The notes beneath the pieces are model-generated. The model saw only the letters and a program-made list of their open reading frames with translations. It searched no databases and was not told the origin of the DNA. A stretch of DNA of 64,000 nucleotides from a bacterium (GTDB taxonomy: Bacteria; Myxococcota_A; UBA9160; UBA4427): assembly GCA_024742285.1 (NCBI GenBank), contig JANSYR010000007.1, forward strand, positions 124,001-188,000. Direction: 5' to 3'. Each line of letters starts with the position of its first letter. The first letter of the stretch is position 1. Of the stretch, positions 20,513 to 28,585 are shown in pieces. The translations under genes and the position numbers were made by a program.

Positions 20513-21416
20513 ACTCCGCCGCGGTCTCCTTGATCTGCTCGTTGAGGGCCTCGAAGAGGGCTTCGGTTCCGAAGGACCCGTCGGTCTCCTCGTTCCCCGC
20601 TGCCCACTCGGGCCCGACGAGCTCGGGTCCCTCGCCCGGCGGGAGCGGAGGCGTGTAGTACCCGAGGGCGTAGCTCCCGCGCGCGTAGCCGATCAGCGCT
20701 TGCAGCTCGGGATCGAGATGGCGCGCGATCTCCGGGGGACACGCCAGGTACTGGTTCTCCTCCTGGCGAAGCCATCCGAGCGTGTAGGTCATGTTCACAC
20801 CGATCCGGTCCGCGTCGGAGACATTGGCGCCGCCGCCGTGGAAGACGGAGCCCGAGTAGACGAGGACCGACCCCGCGGACATCTCCGCGAAGGTCACCTC
20901 GTCCGCAGTCGGGCGGCGCGTGTCCTCCCAGTCGACGCTCCCCGGCGCGACGTGGGTCGCCCCGTTCTCCCGCGTGAAATCCGTCAGCGCCCAGATCGTG
21001 TTGAACTGCGGCTGGAGCGCCCGATCGAGATAGGTGCCCCACGCCCAGCGGTCGCGGTGGATCGGTTGTTCGGACTGGCCGGGTTGAATCGTGATGATCT
21101 GGCTGAGGTGGAGCTGGATCGTGTCGCACCAGGGCGACAGGAAGTGGCGCGCGGCGGGCAGGATCGACGCGTGCACGATCATCTCGCGGCTCGCCTCCGA
21201 GCGTGCGACCAGCGCGCCGGTCCGCTTCGTGTGCTTGCCGGTGAACTCGTCGGGCCCGGTGTCGGTCGCCTCGATGTAGGGGTGGAGCTCGGCGACGGCA
21301 CGCGCGACCTCGCCCGGAGAGAGCACCGCCTCGAGGATCAGGGCGCCGTCGCGGGCGACGATCTCGCCGATCTCCTCCGGCGACGTGGTGGCGGGACGGC
21401 GTTCGAGCACGGGCAT
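20511..21416 (-). CDS. Phytanoyl-CoA dioxygenase (PhyH)-family protein
   Basis: This Fe(II)/2-oxoglutarate oxygenase probably hydroxylates an acyl-CoA or another aliphatic substrate. I place the start at ATG (complement of 21414-21416) because GGAGGT lies seven bases upstream; the frame is open to 21638. The 301 residues show the iron triad His120-x-Asp122 (QPIHRDRWAWG) and His193 (VFHGGGANVSD), with Arg204 as the likely 2-oxoglutarate anchor. In peroxisomes PhyH makes the 2-hydroxyacyl-CoA cleaved by HACL1, and a lyase of that type lies next door. It converges on the CoA-transferase, so co-transcription with the lyase is excluded. Confidence 0.88.
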   Translation of the reverse strand: MPVLERRPATTSPEEIGEIVARDGALILEAVLSPGEVARAVAELHPYIEATDTGPDEFTGKHTKRTGALVARSEASREMIVHASILPAARHFLSPWCDTIQLHLSQIITIQPGQSEQPIHRDRWAWGTYLDRALQPQFNTIWALTDFTRENGATHVAPGSVDWEDTRRPTADEVTFAEMSAGSVLVYSGSVFHGGGANVSDADRIGVNMTYTLGWLRQEENQYLACPPEIARHLDPELQALIGYARGSYALGYYTPPLPPGEGPELVGPEWAAGNEETDGSFGTEALFEALNEQIKETAAE

Positions 21417-21606
21417 CCAGGCGACCTCCGGCTCCCGAATCGGAGCTTCGCACCCGATTCTGTCGAACCCGGTGGCTCTTCGCCGCTCCGGGTCTGGCGC
21501 GCTCGCCGGTGGGAAATCGAGGGCATCCAGCCCCGCAAGCCGCTGCGCACAGCCCCCTCGCTCAAGCACCTCCGCGACCGCGCCGATTCGTGGAGGGGAG
21601 GTCCGC

Positions 21607-22878
21607 ATGGCCCGAACCGACGACCGCGATCCCGACACGCTGATCCGGCCCGAGACGGAAGTCCTGAACCGCGGCTTCGATCCGCGGCTCTCGGTCGGCT
21701 CCGTCCGCCCGGCGGTCTTCCGCAGCTCGACCTACGTGTTCTCGTCGCCGGAGGCCGCCGAGCGTGCCTTCGAGGTCGCTCTCGGGAAGCGCGACGCTGC
21801 CTTCGGTGAAGACATCGAGCTGATCTACGCGCGCCTCTCCCACCCGAACGCCGAGATCGTCGAGGACCAGATCGTTCCGCTCGAGCAGGCGGCGACCGGC
21901 GCGGCCGTCTTCAACTCCGGGATGGCGGCGATCGCCACGGTGCTGATGACGCTCTGCCGTCCCGGTGGCGTCGTGATCCACACGGTGCCCGTCTACGGCG
22001 GCACCCATCACCTTCTCCACGAGCTCCTGGCGCCCTGGGGCCTGCGCGCGATCGGCGTGCCGGCGGGGGACGGGGACGGCCTCGAACGCGCGATCCTCGA
22101 GACCGAGGACGTCGGCGCCGTCCTGCTCGAGACCCCGGCGAACCCGACCCTCCGGATGACCGACATCGAAGCGGCCGCCCGCGCAGCCCGGTCGAGGACG
22201 CAGCCCGCCCCCGTCGTCGTCGACAACACCTTCCTCGGCCCCGTGCTGCAACATCCGCTCGTGCTCGGCGCCGACCTCTGCGTCTACTCCGCCACGAAAT
22301 ACCTGGCCGGCTTCAGCGACATGCTGGGCGGCGTCGTGACCGCGCGGGACCCGGCACTGATCGAAGCGCTCAAGGGCACCCGGGCGCTGCTCGGGAACAT
22401 CCTCCAGCCCGACGAGTGCTGGCTCCTCGACACGCGGCTCCCGACCCTCGGCCTCCGCATGCGCCACCAGAGCGACAACGCCGCCCGGATCGCCGAGACG
22501 CTCGCCGAACATCCCGCGATTCGAACCATCCACTACCCGATGTACTTCGAAGAGTCCGAACAGCGCCGGATCACCGAGGCCCAGTGCGACCATCCGGGCG
22601 CCGTCTTTTCGATCGAGCTCGCCGACAAGAAGGCGGCATTCGACTTCCTGCGCCACCTCGAGCTGACGAAGAACGCCGTCAGTCTCGGCGGCATGGAGTC
22701 CCTCGCCTGCCATCCTGCGACGACCACCCACTCCGAGATGACCGATGCCGAGCTGGCGGCGGCCGGCGTGACACCGGGGCTCGTCCGAATCTCCGTCGGA
22801 CTCGAGGACTGGCGCGATCTCGTCCGAGACTACGAGCGAGCGCTCGAGCGCATCGACGCGAAGGCGACCGACGCCTGA
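21607..22878 (+). CDS. Cys/Met metabolism PLP-dependent enzyme (cystathionine gamma-synthase/lyase family)
   Basis: The 423-residue enzyme belongs to the gamma-family that includes cystathionine gamma-synthase, methionine gamma-lyase and O-acetylhomoserine sulfhydrylase. ATG 21607 follows GGGGAGG. The PLP lysine is Lys231 in YSATKYLAGFSDML, with Asp206 (VVVDNTF) binding the pyridine nitrogen and a Tyr in PVYGGTHHLL. LGGMESLACHPATTTHSEM near the C-terminus is the substrate-carboxylate region. It is divergent from the PhyH gene with a 190-bp gap that presumably holds both promoters. The specific reaction cannot be told apart by eye. Confidence 0.9.
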   Translation: MARTDDRDPDTLIRPETEVLNRGFDPRLSVGSVRPAVFRSSTYVFSSPEAAERAFEVALGKRDAAFGEDIELIYARLSHPNAEIVEDQIVPLEQAATGAAVFNSGMAAIATVLMTLCRPGGVVIHTVPVYGGTHHLLHELLAPWGLRAIGVPAGDGDGLERAILETEDVGAVLLETPANPTLRMTDIEAAARAARSRTQPAPVVVDNTFLGPVLQHPLVLGADLCVYSATKYLAGFSDMLGGVVTARDPALIEALKGTRALLGNILQPDECWLLDTRLPTLGLRMRHQSDNAARIAETLAEHPAIRTIHYPMYFEESEQRRITEAQCDHPGAVFSIELADKKAAFDFLRHLELTKNAVSLGGMESLACHPATTTHSEMTDAELAAAGVTPGLVRISVGLEDWRDLVRDYERALERIDAKATDA

Positions 22879-22946
22879 CCGCAGGGAACGGTCGGCCGCG
22901 GCGCGGTGACCGAGGGACGAACCCGAGCCCTCCCGAGGTCGCGCCC

Positions 22947-23558
22947 ATGACGTTTCGTCTCTTTCCGACCCTGCTGCTCTCCGGCGGCATCACCTTCTCG
23001 CTCTTCTGGGTGATGACGGCCCTGATCGCCGTCCCGGACGTGCTCGAGATCGAACCGGATCTCTTGCCGACGATCGACCTCGTCGACGTCCGGCTCGAGC
23101 AACCGCCGATCCCGGAGCCCGAGGAACGGCCGAAGCGCGAGGAGATCGAGCCCCAACCTCTGACGCCGACCCAGCCCTTCGAGCCGGGCGAGGGTCTTCG
23201 GGTCATCGCGCATTCGAAGCCCCTCCCGGGCGATCTCGTCGAGGCCAAGCCCACGCTCGGCGTCGCCGTCGACGGCGACGCGATCCCGCTCGTGCGTGTC
23301 CCGCCGCGCTATCCGGAGCGCGCGATGGCGCGAGGCGTCGAGGGGCGCGTGCTCATCGGCTTCACGATCGACCCGACGGGCAACGTGCGATCGCCCGAGG
23401 TGCTCGCCGCCGAGCCCCCGAACGTCTTCGACCGCGCCGCGATCGAAGCGGTCTCCCAGTGGAAGTACAACCCACAGGTCCGGAACGGTCGCCCCGTAGA
23501 GCGACCGGGCATGAAGATCGCGATTCCCTTTCGACTCGGCGAGCACGAAGCACGATGA
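22947..23558 (+). CDS. TonB-like energy-transducer protein
   Basis: The 203-residue protein has an N-terminal membrane anchor (LFPTLLLSGGITFSLFWVMTAL, about residues 5-27), a Pro/Glu-rich spacer (IPEPEERPKREEIEPQP) and a C-terminal TonB-type domain (PPRYPERAMARGVEGRVLIGF, VFDRAAIEAVSQWKYNP). Such proteins carry proton-motive energy to outer-membrane receptors. No ExbB, ExbD or TonB-dependent receptor is nearby, so it may serve partners elsewhere. ATG 22947 has only a weak upstream GAGG. Confidence 0.85.
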   Translation: MTFRLFPTLLLSGGITFSLFWVMTALIAVPDVLEIEPDLLPTIDLVDVRLEQPPIPEPEERPKREEIEPQPLTPTQPFEPGEGLRVIAHSKPLPGDLVEAKPTLGVAVDGDAIPLVRVPPRYPERAMARGVEGRVLIGFTIDPTGNVRSPEVLAAEPPNVFDRAAIEAVSQWKYNPQVRNGRPVERPGMKIAIPFRLGEHEAR

Positions 23559-23639
23559 ATCGACGGTCGGTACGAGTGCGTTAGGATCGAAGACCGCCGT
23601 GCGACGTCTCGACACGGGCGGCGCAGGAGTCTTCGATCC

Positions 23640-24572
23640 ATGGACATGCACCCCGACGACCGCTTCCATCCGCCGGAGAACGACGATCCCTTCTGGACCG
23701 AGACGTGCTGGTTCACCTTCGCCGTTCCCGAGCGCAAGCTCTCCGGACAGCTCTACCCGTTCTTTCGCCGGAACCAGGGAGTGACGTCGGGCGCCGCGGT
23801 CCTCTGGGATCCCACGGGCCACCAGCTCCACGACTGCCTCTACCACAAGAACCTGTGGCATCTCCCGATTCCCGAAGATCAGGACCTGACGGATCTCCGC
23901 CTCGTGAACGGCCTCCACTACAGATGCCTCGAGCCGCTCTCGAAGTACGAGCTCCACTACGTCGACCCGGATCGCGACGAAGTCGAGATCCACCTGACCT
24001 ACGAGGCGATCTGCGAACCGAACCGGCTCGGCGGCGGACACCTCGACCAGCCCGGTCGCTACACCGGTACGATCCGGATCGAGGACGAGACGATCGACGT
24101 CGACGCCTTCGGCATGCGCGACCGGTCCTGGGGCTCGCGTTCACAGATCGGTCCGGGACTCCATCCGGGCGCGGACAACCGCAACGGCGGATACACCTAC
24201 GCGACGATGTCCGACCAGGACGCCTGGCACATCATCACGGCCAACTTCGGCACCGGATACGTCGGCATCCACGGCTTCCTGCTCCGCGACGGCGTCTGGT
24301 CGAAGCTCGTCGAGGGCACCCGCGAAGTGCTCGAGCGGAAGGACTACTGCCCGTCACGCGTTCGCATCACGGGCAAGGACGAGCTCGGCCGGACCTTCGA
24401 GGCGGAGGGCGAGCCGCACAACCGATTCGGCGTCCACCTGAATCCGAATCTCTGGACCTGGAACTGCCTGACCGACTGGCAGTGGGACGACGGCAAGCGC
24501 GGCTGGGGCGAGGACCACGACAACTGGAGCGCTTCCGCGTTTCGCAGATTCGTCCGCTACGGCGAGGAGTAG
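23640..24572 (+). CDS. Lipocalin-like protein of DUF7064/DUF7065 type, function unknown
   Basis: The 310-residue protein starts at ATG 23640 with AGGAG upstream (a second ATG at 23646 is also possible). It opens with WTETCWFTFAVPERKLSGQLYP-like strands, has the segment DAFGMRDRSWGSR near the middle and GYTYATMSDQDAWH later. Tandem beta-barrel proteins with such D-x-R-D-R-S-W-G motifs are related to hydroxyneurosporene synthase (CrtC)-like folds and occur beside lipid and steroid catabolism genes. I infer a hydrophobic-ligand role only. There is no signal peptide. It stands alone between the TonB-like and PilZ genes. Confidence 0.65.
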   Translation: MDMHPDDRFHPPENDDPFWTETCWFTFAVPERKLSGQLYPFFRRNQGVTSGAAVLWDPTGHQLHDCLYHKNLWHLPIPEDQDLTDLRLVNGLHYRCLEPLSKYELHYVDPDRDEVEIHLTYEAICEPNRLGGGHLDQPGRYTGTIRIEDETIDVDAFGMRDRSWGSRSQIGPGLHPGADNRNGGYTYATMSDQDAWHIITANFGTGYVGIHGFLLRDGVWSKLVEGTREVLERKDYCPSRVRITGKDELGRTFEAEGEPHNRFGVHLNPNLWTWNCLTDWQWDDGKRGWGEDHDNWSASAFRRFVRYGEE

Positions 24573-24615
24573 GGACGCGCGCCCCGGCCGGACGCGCGAG
24601 AGCGCCGGCTACGGA

Positions 24616-24987
24616 TCAGCCCTGGCGGGAGCGCACGTACTGCTCGAGCGCCCGGCGATGGGAGCCCGCGAGGGCGGTGAACTCGAGACCGAAGTGGTGC
24701 GCCTCGGCTTCGCACTCGGTCACGTGCTTGATCACGCCCATCGCGAGGAAGGGCTTCTGACCCGGCAGGGTCACGACGAGCTCCACCTCTTCCGCGAGAT
24801 CGACCCCCTCGAAGCCGTGCGGCACGAAGATGCCGAGGCCCGTGGTGCTCACGTTCCGCGCGCGGAGCACGTCGAGGGATCCACGTCCCATGACCTGGAC
24901 CTCGACGGGGGCCATCCGCAGCGGCACCACCCGCTGCTTGCGCCAGTTCTCTTCGTTCCGGGTCGCGAGCCAGCCCATGCGCCGCAT
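24616..24987 (-). CDS. PilZ-domain protein
   Basis: PilZ domains usually bind cyclic di-GMP. The 123-residue product has an N-terminal RKQRVVPLRMAPVEVQV segment, where RxxxR-type Arg residues would contact the ligand, then VSTTGLGIFVPHGF, equivalent to the D/N-x-S-x-x-G motif, and closes with HHFGLEFTAL. Asp of the second motif is replaced (NVSTTGLG). ATG (complement of 24985-24987) is one candidate start; an ATG nine bases later is equally good and neither has a strong ribosome binding site. Longer minus-strand frames upstream are shadows of the divergent gene. Confidence 0.75.
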   Translation of the reverse strand: MRRMGWLATRNEENWRKQRVVPLRMAPVEVQVMGRGSLDVLRARNVSTTGLGIFVPHGFEGVDLAEEVELVVTLPGQKPFLAMGVIKHVTECEAEAHHFGLEFTALAGSHRRALEQYVRSRQG

Positions 24988-25101
24988 ATCGGATCGCGCC
25001 ACGACGCGCTTGAGAGACGTGCGCGGGGCCTCTCGGGCATTCACCCGAGAAGCCACCCCGCCGCAGCCCCGGTATCCTCCGCTCGCCCCCCGCTCTCGTC
25101 G

Positions 25102-25833
25102 ATGCGCGCCGCCCGCGACCGCGGCGTCCGTCGACGTCCGAGGCATCCCCTGGCGAGTCCCCGGCGACCCCGACGAAGACGCCGTCGTTCCCGGCGCAAG
25201 CAGCGCATCCCGCCGAAGCTGCGCACAGCCCTCGTACGCGGGCTGCGCTGGGCAGGCTTCGCGACCCTCCCCTTCCTGCTCCTGGTGCGCGGCTCCGTGA
25301 CGGCCCACCAGTACTTCGATGCGCCGGGCTGGATCGCCGTCACGATCGGAGCGGGCCTCGCCGCGATCTGCCTGACGGTCTTCGGCAATCGTGCGTCCCG
25401 CCGCTTCACGGGCCGGGACCGGAGGCGGGAGGTCGCGCTCGTCGTCGCGCTCCCGCTGGTGCTCTCCTTCTCCGTCTACTCGCTCGGCTGGCTCTCCCAC
25501 GCCAACGCCAAGAGTCCGGCGATCAGCGCGAGCTGGCAGGCGCTGCACCCGGCCCTGCGCCTGGCCGTCGGCACGGCGCGCCTCGCCGATGCGGACGTGG
25601 TCGTGACCGACATCGCCCGCAGTCGATCCGACTACGCGCGAATGGGCCTGCGACCGGTCCGCCGATCGAACCACTACGTCCAGGACGACGGCTGGGTCCA
25701 CGCCGTCGACTTGCGGACCCGTGGCCGCGGCCCCGTACGCAACGCACTCGCCCACGCCTGGTTCGTAGCGATGGGCTTCGACACCCTGCGTCACGCCGGC
25801 ACGGCGGATCACCTGCACATCGCACTGCCCTGA
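25102..25833 (+). CDS. Putative membrane protein with M15-like peptidase C-terminal domain
   Basis: The function is uncertain. From ATG 25102 the 243 residues contain a very Arg-rich N-terminus (residues 8-35), three membrane helices (about 50-65, 75-94, 110-130) and an extracytoplasmic C-terminal domain. That domain has SNHYVQDDGWVHAVDL (189-204) and TADHLHIALP (234-243), resembling the H-x-n-G-x-A-x-D and H-x-H zinc motifs of M15/VanY-type D,D-carboxypeptidases. If so, it would trim peptidoglycan peptides. The start lacks a clear ribosome binding site, and the basic tail may be partly untranslated. Confidence 0.6.
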   Translation: MRAARDRGVRRRPRHPLASPRRPRRRRRRSRRKQRIPPKLRTALVRGLRWAGFATLPFLLLVRGSVTAHQYFDAPGWIAVTIGAGLAAICLTVFGNRASRRFTGRDRRREVALVVALPLVLSFSVYSLGWLSHANAKSPAISASWQALHPALRLAVGTARLADADVVVTDIARSRSDYARMGLRPVRRSNHYVQDDGWVHAVDLRTRGRGPVRNALAHAWFVAMGFDTLRHAGTADHLHIALP

Positions 25834-25866
25834 CGGTCGGGCCCGACCGCAGCCGTCGAAGCCGGA

Positions 25867-27165
25867 TCAATCGCCCTCGACGTAGTCCTCGAGCACCCGG
25901 TGGAAGTTCCGGATCCGGCGCTCCTGCGCAGCGAGGTGGAGCCCTTCGAAGCCGGCCGAGTGCATCCCCTGCTGGATCGGCGCGGCGGAATCCCCGTCCT
26001 GTCGGAGCGCCAGATGGAGCTCCTTCTCCTGCCCGTCGCCCCAGACCGCATGGCGGTGGACGGGCCGCGGCGGCGGCTCCATGCCGCGCGGGATGCGGTC
26101 GTAGTTGTAGTAGTCCCAGAACATCCGGTCCGGGTCCTTCGGATGCGGACGCGCGCGGAAGAGCCAGAAATGGCCGGGGCTGATGTTGAAGGTCAGGTTC
26201 GGGAAGAACGAGTAGTGGACGTCCATCATCAGCTGCTCGTCGTGCAGCTCGTCGAAGTCGAGGCCGTTCGCCTCGCCCATCGCGCGGAGGTTGCGGATCA
26301 GCTCCGGCCGGATCTGATCGGCCCGCCCGTCGTAGTCGCGGGGATCGAGGCCGAACGCCTCGAGCATCCCCGCCATCTCCTTCGTGACCTGCCCACGATC
26401 GCGGTAGCCCGCCGACTGCGCCTTCTGGTCCGTCCACCGCGGGCTCGGCGTCCCGATCTTGAAGAGGAAGCGACTGTGCTTGCCGAAGAGGTCGATCGGA
26501 CAGTCGACGTCGTCGCTGATCTCGAGCAGCTCCGGGTGGATCCCCTGGACGTGGTAGACCTCGTTGAACGCGTCGACGCCCACCTTCCAGTTGCACTGCC
26601 ACTCGAAGGTCATGTGTTCGGTCAGCGCGTAGTTGCGATCGAAGTGGTACGGCGCGAGGTGCTCCCCGGCGACCCCCAGGAACTCGGCGAGAGGCTCGGC
26701 CTCGGGGTCCAGATTCACGAAGACCCAGGCGCCCCAGGTGTCGACCGAGACGCTCGGCATGCGCCCGTGCTCGGGCAGCCCCTGCGGATAGTCCTCGCGA
26801 TCCGGCACGCCGCGCAGCCGCCCCTGGAGATCGTAGGCCCAGAGGTGGTAGGGACAGACGAAGGTCTTCCCGTGACCGCGCTCGGCCTCGCAGACCCGGT
26901 AGCCGCGGTGCTGACACGAGTTGTGGAAGGCATCGATCCGATCGGGGCCGGAGCGCACGACGAGGATCGATTCCCGGCCGATCTCGAAGGTGAACCAGTC
27001 CCCGACCTCCGCGACGTCGGCCACGGGCCCGGCCATCAGCCAGGTCCGCGGCCACATCCGCTCGAACTCCCGCTCCATCCACTCGCGCGAGATGTAGCGC
27101 TCCTTGGGGATCAGGGCGGTGCCCAGATCGGGTTCGTCGTACTTCTCGAGGGGCGTGCGGGCCAT
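25867..27165 (-). CDS. Rieske-type aromatic ring-hydroxylating oxygenase, alpha subunit
   Basis: The 432-residue enzyme is predicted to hydroxylate or demethylate an aromatic, steroid-like or other cyclic substrate, with electrons from a separate reductase. The Rieske centre is Cys84-x-His86 (NSCQHRGYRVC) and Cys104-x2-His107 (FVCPYHLW). The mononuclear iron site is in VDAFNEVYHVQGIH (His205, His210). ATG (complement of 27163-27165) has AGAGG upstream. It is downstream of the amidohydrolase gene on the same strand, 32 bp apart, so they form a likely operon. No beta subunit or ferredoxin reductase is nearby. Confidence 0.93.
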   Translation of the reverse strand: MARTPLEKYDEPDLGTALIPKERYISREWMEREFERMWPRTWLMAGPVADVAEVGDWFTFEIGRESILVVRSGPDRIDAFHNSCQHRGYRVCEAERGHGKTFVCPYHLWAYDLQGRLRGVPDREDYPQGLPEHGRMPSVSVDTWGAWVFVNLDPEAEPLAEFLGVAGEHLAPYHFDRNYALTEHMTFEWQCNWKVGVDAFNEVYHVQGIHPELLEISDDVDCPIDLFGKHSRFLFKIGTPSPRWTDQKAQSAGYRDRGQVTKEMAGMLEAFGLDPRDYDGRADQIRPELIRNLRAMGEANGLDFDELHDEQLMMDVHYSFFPNLTFNISPGHFWLFRARPHPKDPDRMFWDYYNYDRIPRGMEPPPRPVHRHAVWGDGQEKELHLALRQDGDSAAPIQQGMHSAGFEGLHLAAQERRIRNFHRVLEDYVEGD

Positions 27166-27197
27166 CGGAACCTCTTCGTCTCCTGCGTGCGTGGCGG

Positions 27198-28403
27198 TCA
27201 GCCGAGACTCGGCGCGCGGTCCGGCTTCGCCACGTCGTAGATCCGCGCGGCGTTGTCGAAGAGCAGCTTGCTCCGGACCTCCGGCTTCGCCTCCCTGAGC
27301 CCCGCGTCGATCTTCTCGCGCACGTTGCCGTACAGACAGACCGGATGGGGGTAATCGGTCTCGAAGAGGATGTTGTCGACCGGGATCCGATCCATGAGCT
27401 GCGCCGGTGCGTACTCCTCGAAGAAGTAGCAGGCGTGGACCTGGCGCTCGAAATACTCGGAGGGCTTCAGCTTCATGTCCGGCCGCTGCTCGCGCACCCG
27501 ACCGTAGTCGAAGGTGTAGTCGCAGGACTCGAGCAGGAAGGGAATGAAGCCGACGCCGCTCTCGACGGAGATGACCTTGAGCTCCGGGTATCGGGCGAGG
27601 ACGCCGGAGAAGAGGATGTCGACGATCTGCTTCGCGTTGTCGAGGAAGAGGCCGGTCGTGAACATTCCGTTCACGCCGCCGGGTCCGTAGTGCTCGATCC
27701 GCTCCTCGGTCCAGTAGGCCTCGCCGGTGAAGTTCCCCGCGCCGATGTGGAAGCTGACCGGCATGGCATGGGCCTGGGCCGCCTCCCAGAGCGGGTTCCA
27801 ATGGGGATTCGCGAGGACGGGCATCCCGTGGCTCTGGGGCTCTCCCGTGAAGAGGATCCCCTTGTGACCCTTCGCCGCGCAGCGCTCGATCTCCTTCACG
27901 GAAGCCTCGACGTCCCAGAAGGGCAACGCCGTGATCGGGATGAAACGTTCCGGCGCGGGCGACGCCCAGTCCGTCAGGAAGTCGTTGTAGGCCTGCACAC
28001 AGGCGAGCATGAGGTCCGGATCCTCGAGTCCCAGGAAGACCTGACTGCCGAAGCCGCCGACGTTCGGATAGAGCGCCATCGCCCAGATCGCGAGGGAGTC
28101 CATGTAGTCGAGGCGGGCGTGGGCGTCGTGGGAGGCCTGGGGACACTCGGCGAAGCTCGACGGGGCATCCGGGAAGGGATTCTTCCAGCCGGCGGTGGCG
28201 GTGTGCCCGACCGGCGTGATCGGCGACATGTTCCCGACGACCCACTCCTCGTAGCCGCGATCGTTGATCTGGATCTTCGGCGCCAGGTCCTTCCACTTCG
28301 CCGGCAGCCGGCTCGAGAAGAGATCCGGGGGCTCGGTGATGTGCGTGTCGACGTCGATCACCCAGTCGACGATGGGGGAAGCGTTCAGAGCGGGCGCGGC
28401 CAT
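27198..28403 (-). CDS. Amidohydrolase-family protein (ACMSD-like)
   Basis: The 401-residue protein is a TIM-barrel metal hydrolase or decarboxylase of the amidohydrolase 2 group. It starts at ATG (complement of 28401-28403) with GAGGA upstream. IDVDTHITEPPDLF at 16-29 supplies the D-x-H metal motif, YDFGYDRVR-like and ISVESGVGFIP segments precede the NILFETDYPHP motif near residue 355. The first metal motif has a single His (D-T-H-I) rather than H-x-H. With the downstream Rieske oxygenase it may act in degradation of a cyclic compound; substrate unknown. Confidence 0.87.
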   Translation of the reverse strand: MAAPALNASPIVDWVIDVDTHITEPPDLFSSRLPAKWKDLAPKIQINDRGYEEWVVGNMSPITPVGHTATAGWKNPFPDAPSSFAECPQASHDAHARLDYMDSLAIWAMALYPNVGGFGSQVFLGLEDPDLMLACVQAYNDFLTDWASPAPERFIPITALPFWDVEASVKEIERCAAKGHKGILFTGEPQSHGMPVLANPHWNPLWEAAQAHAMPVSFHIGAGNFTGEAYWTEERIEHYGPGGVNGMFTTGLFLDNAKQIVDILFSGVLARYPELKVISVESGVGFIPFLLESCDYTFDYGRVREQRPDMKLKPSEYFERQVHACYFFEEYAPAQLMDRIPVDNILFETDYPHPVCLYGNVREKIDAGLREAKPEVRSKLLFDNAARIYDVAKPDRAPSLG

Positions 28404-28585
28404 GGCGGATCCTCCTCGTGCGGGCCCGGCGGTGGGCCCGGCGTCGCGATCTTGAAATTCTAGACCGAAACGGGACCCGCGCGAGACGGGATTTACGAGG
28501 CCTGACTCCCGGGCGGGCTACCGTTCAGCCACGACACCGCCTTCCCGATCGTCGTCCGCGACGAAGGCACGCCCACGACCAAGAC

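Noticed and set aside
24988-25818. Long N-terminal extension of the PilZ frame
   Set aside because: It is antisense to the M15-like membrane protein and lacks a family signature.
25867-28296. 809-residue minus-strand frame suggesting a fusion upstream of the Rieske oxygenase
   Set aside because: The N-terminal 377 residues are an out-of-frame reading of the amidohydrolase gene. The Rieske protein has its own ATG and ribosome binding site at 27165.
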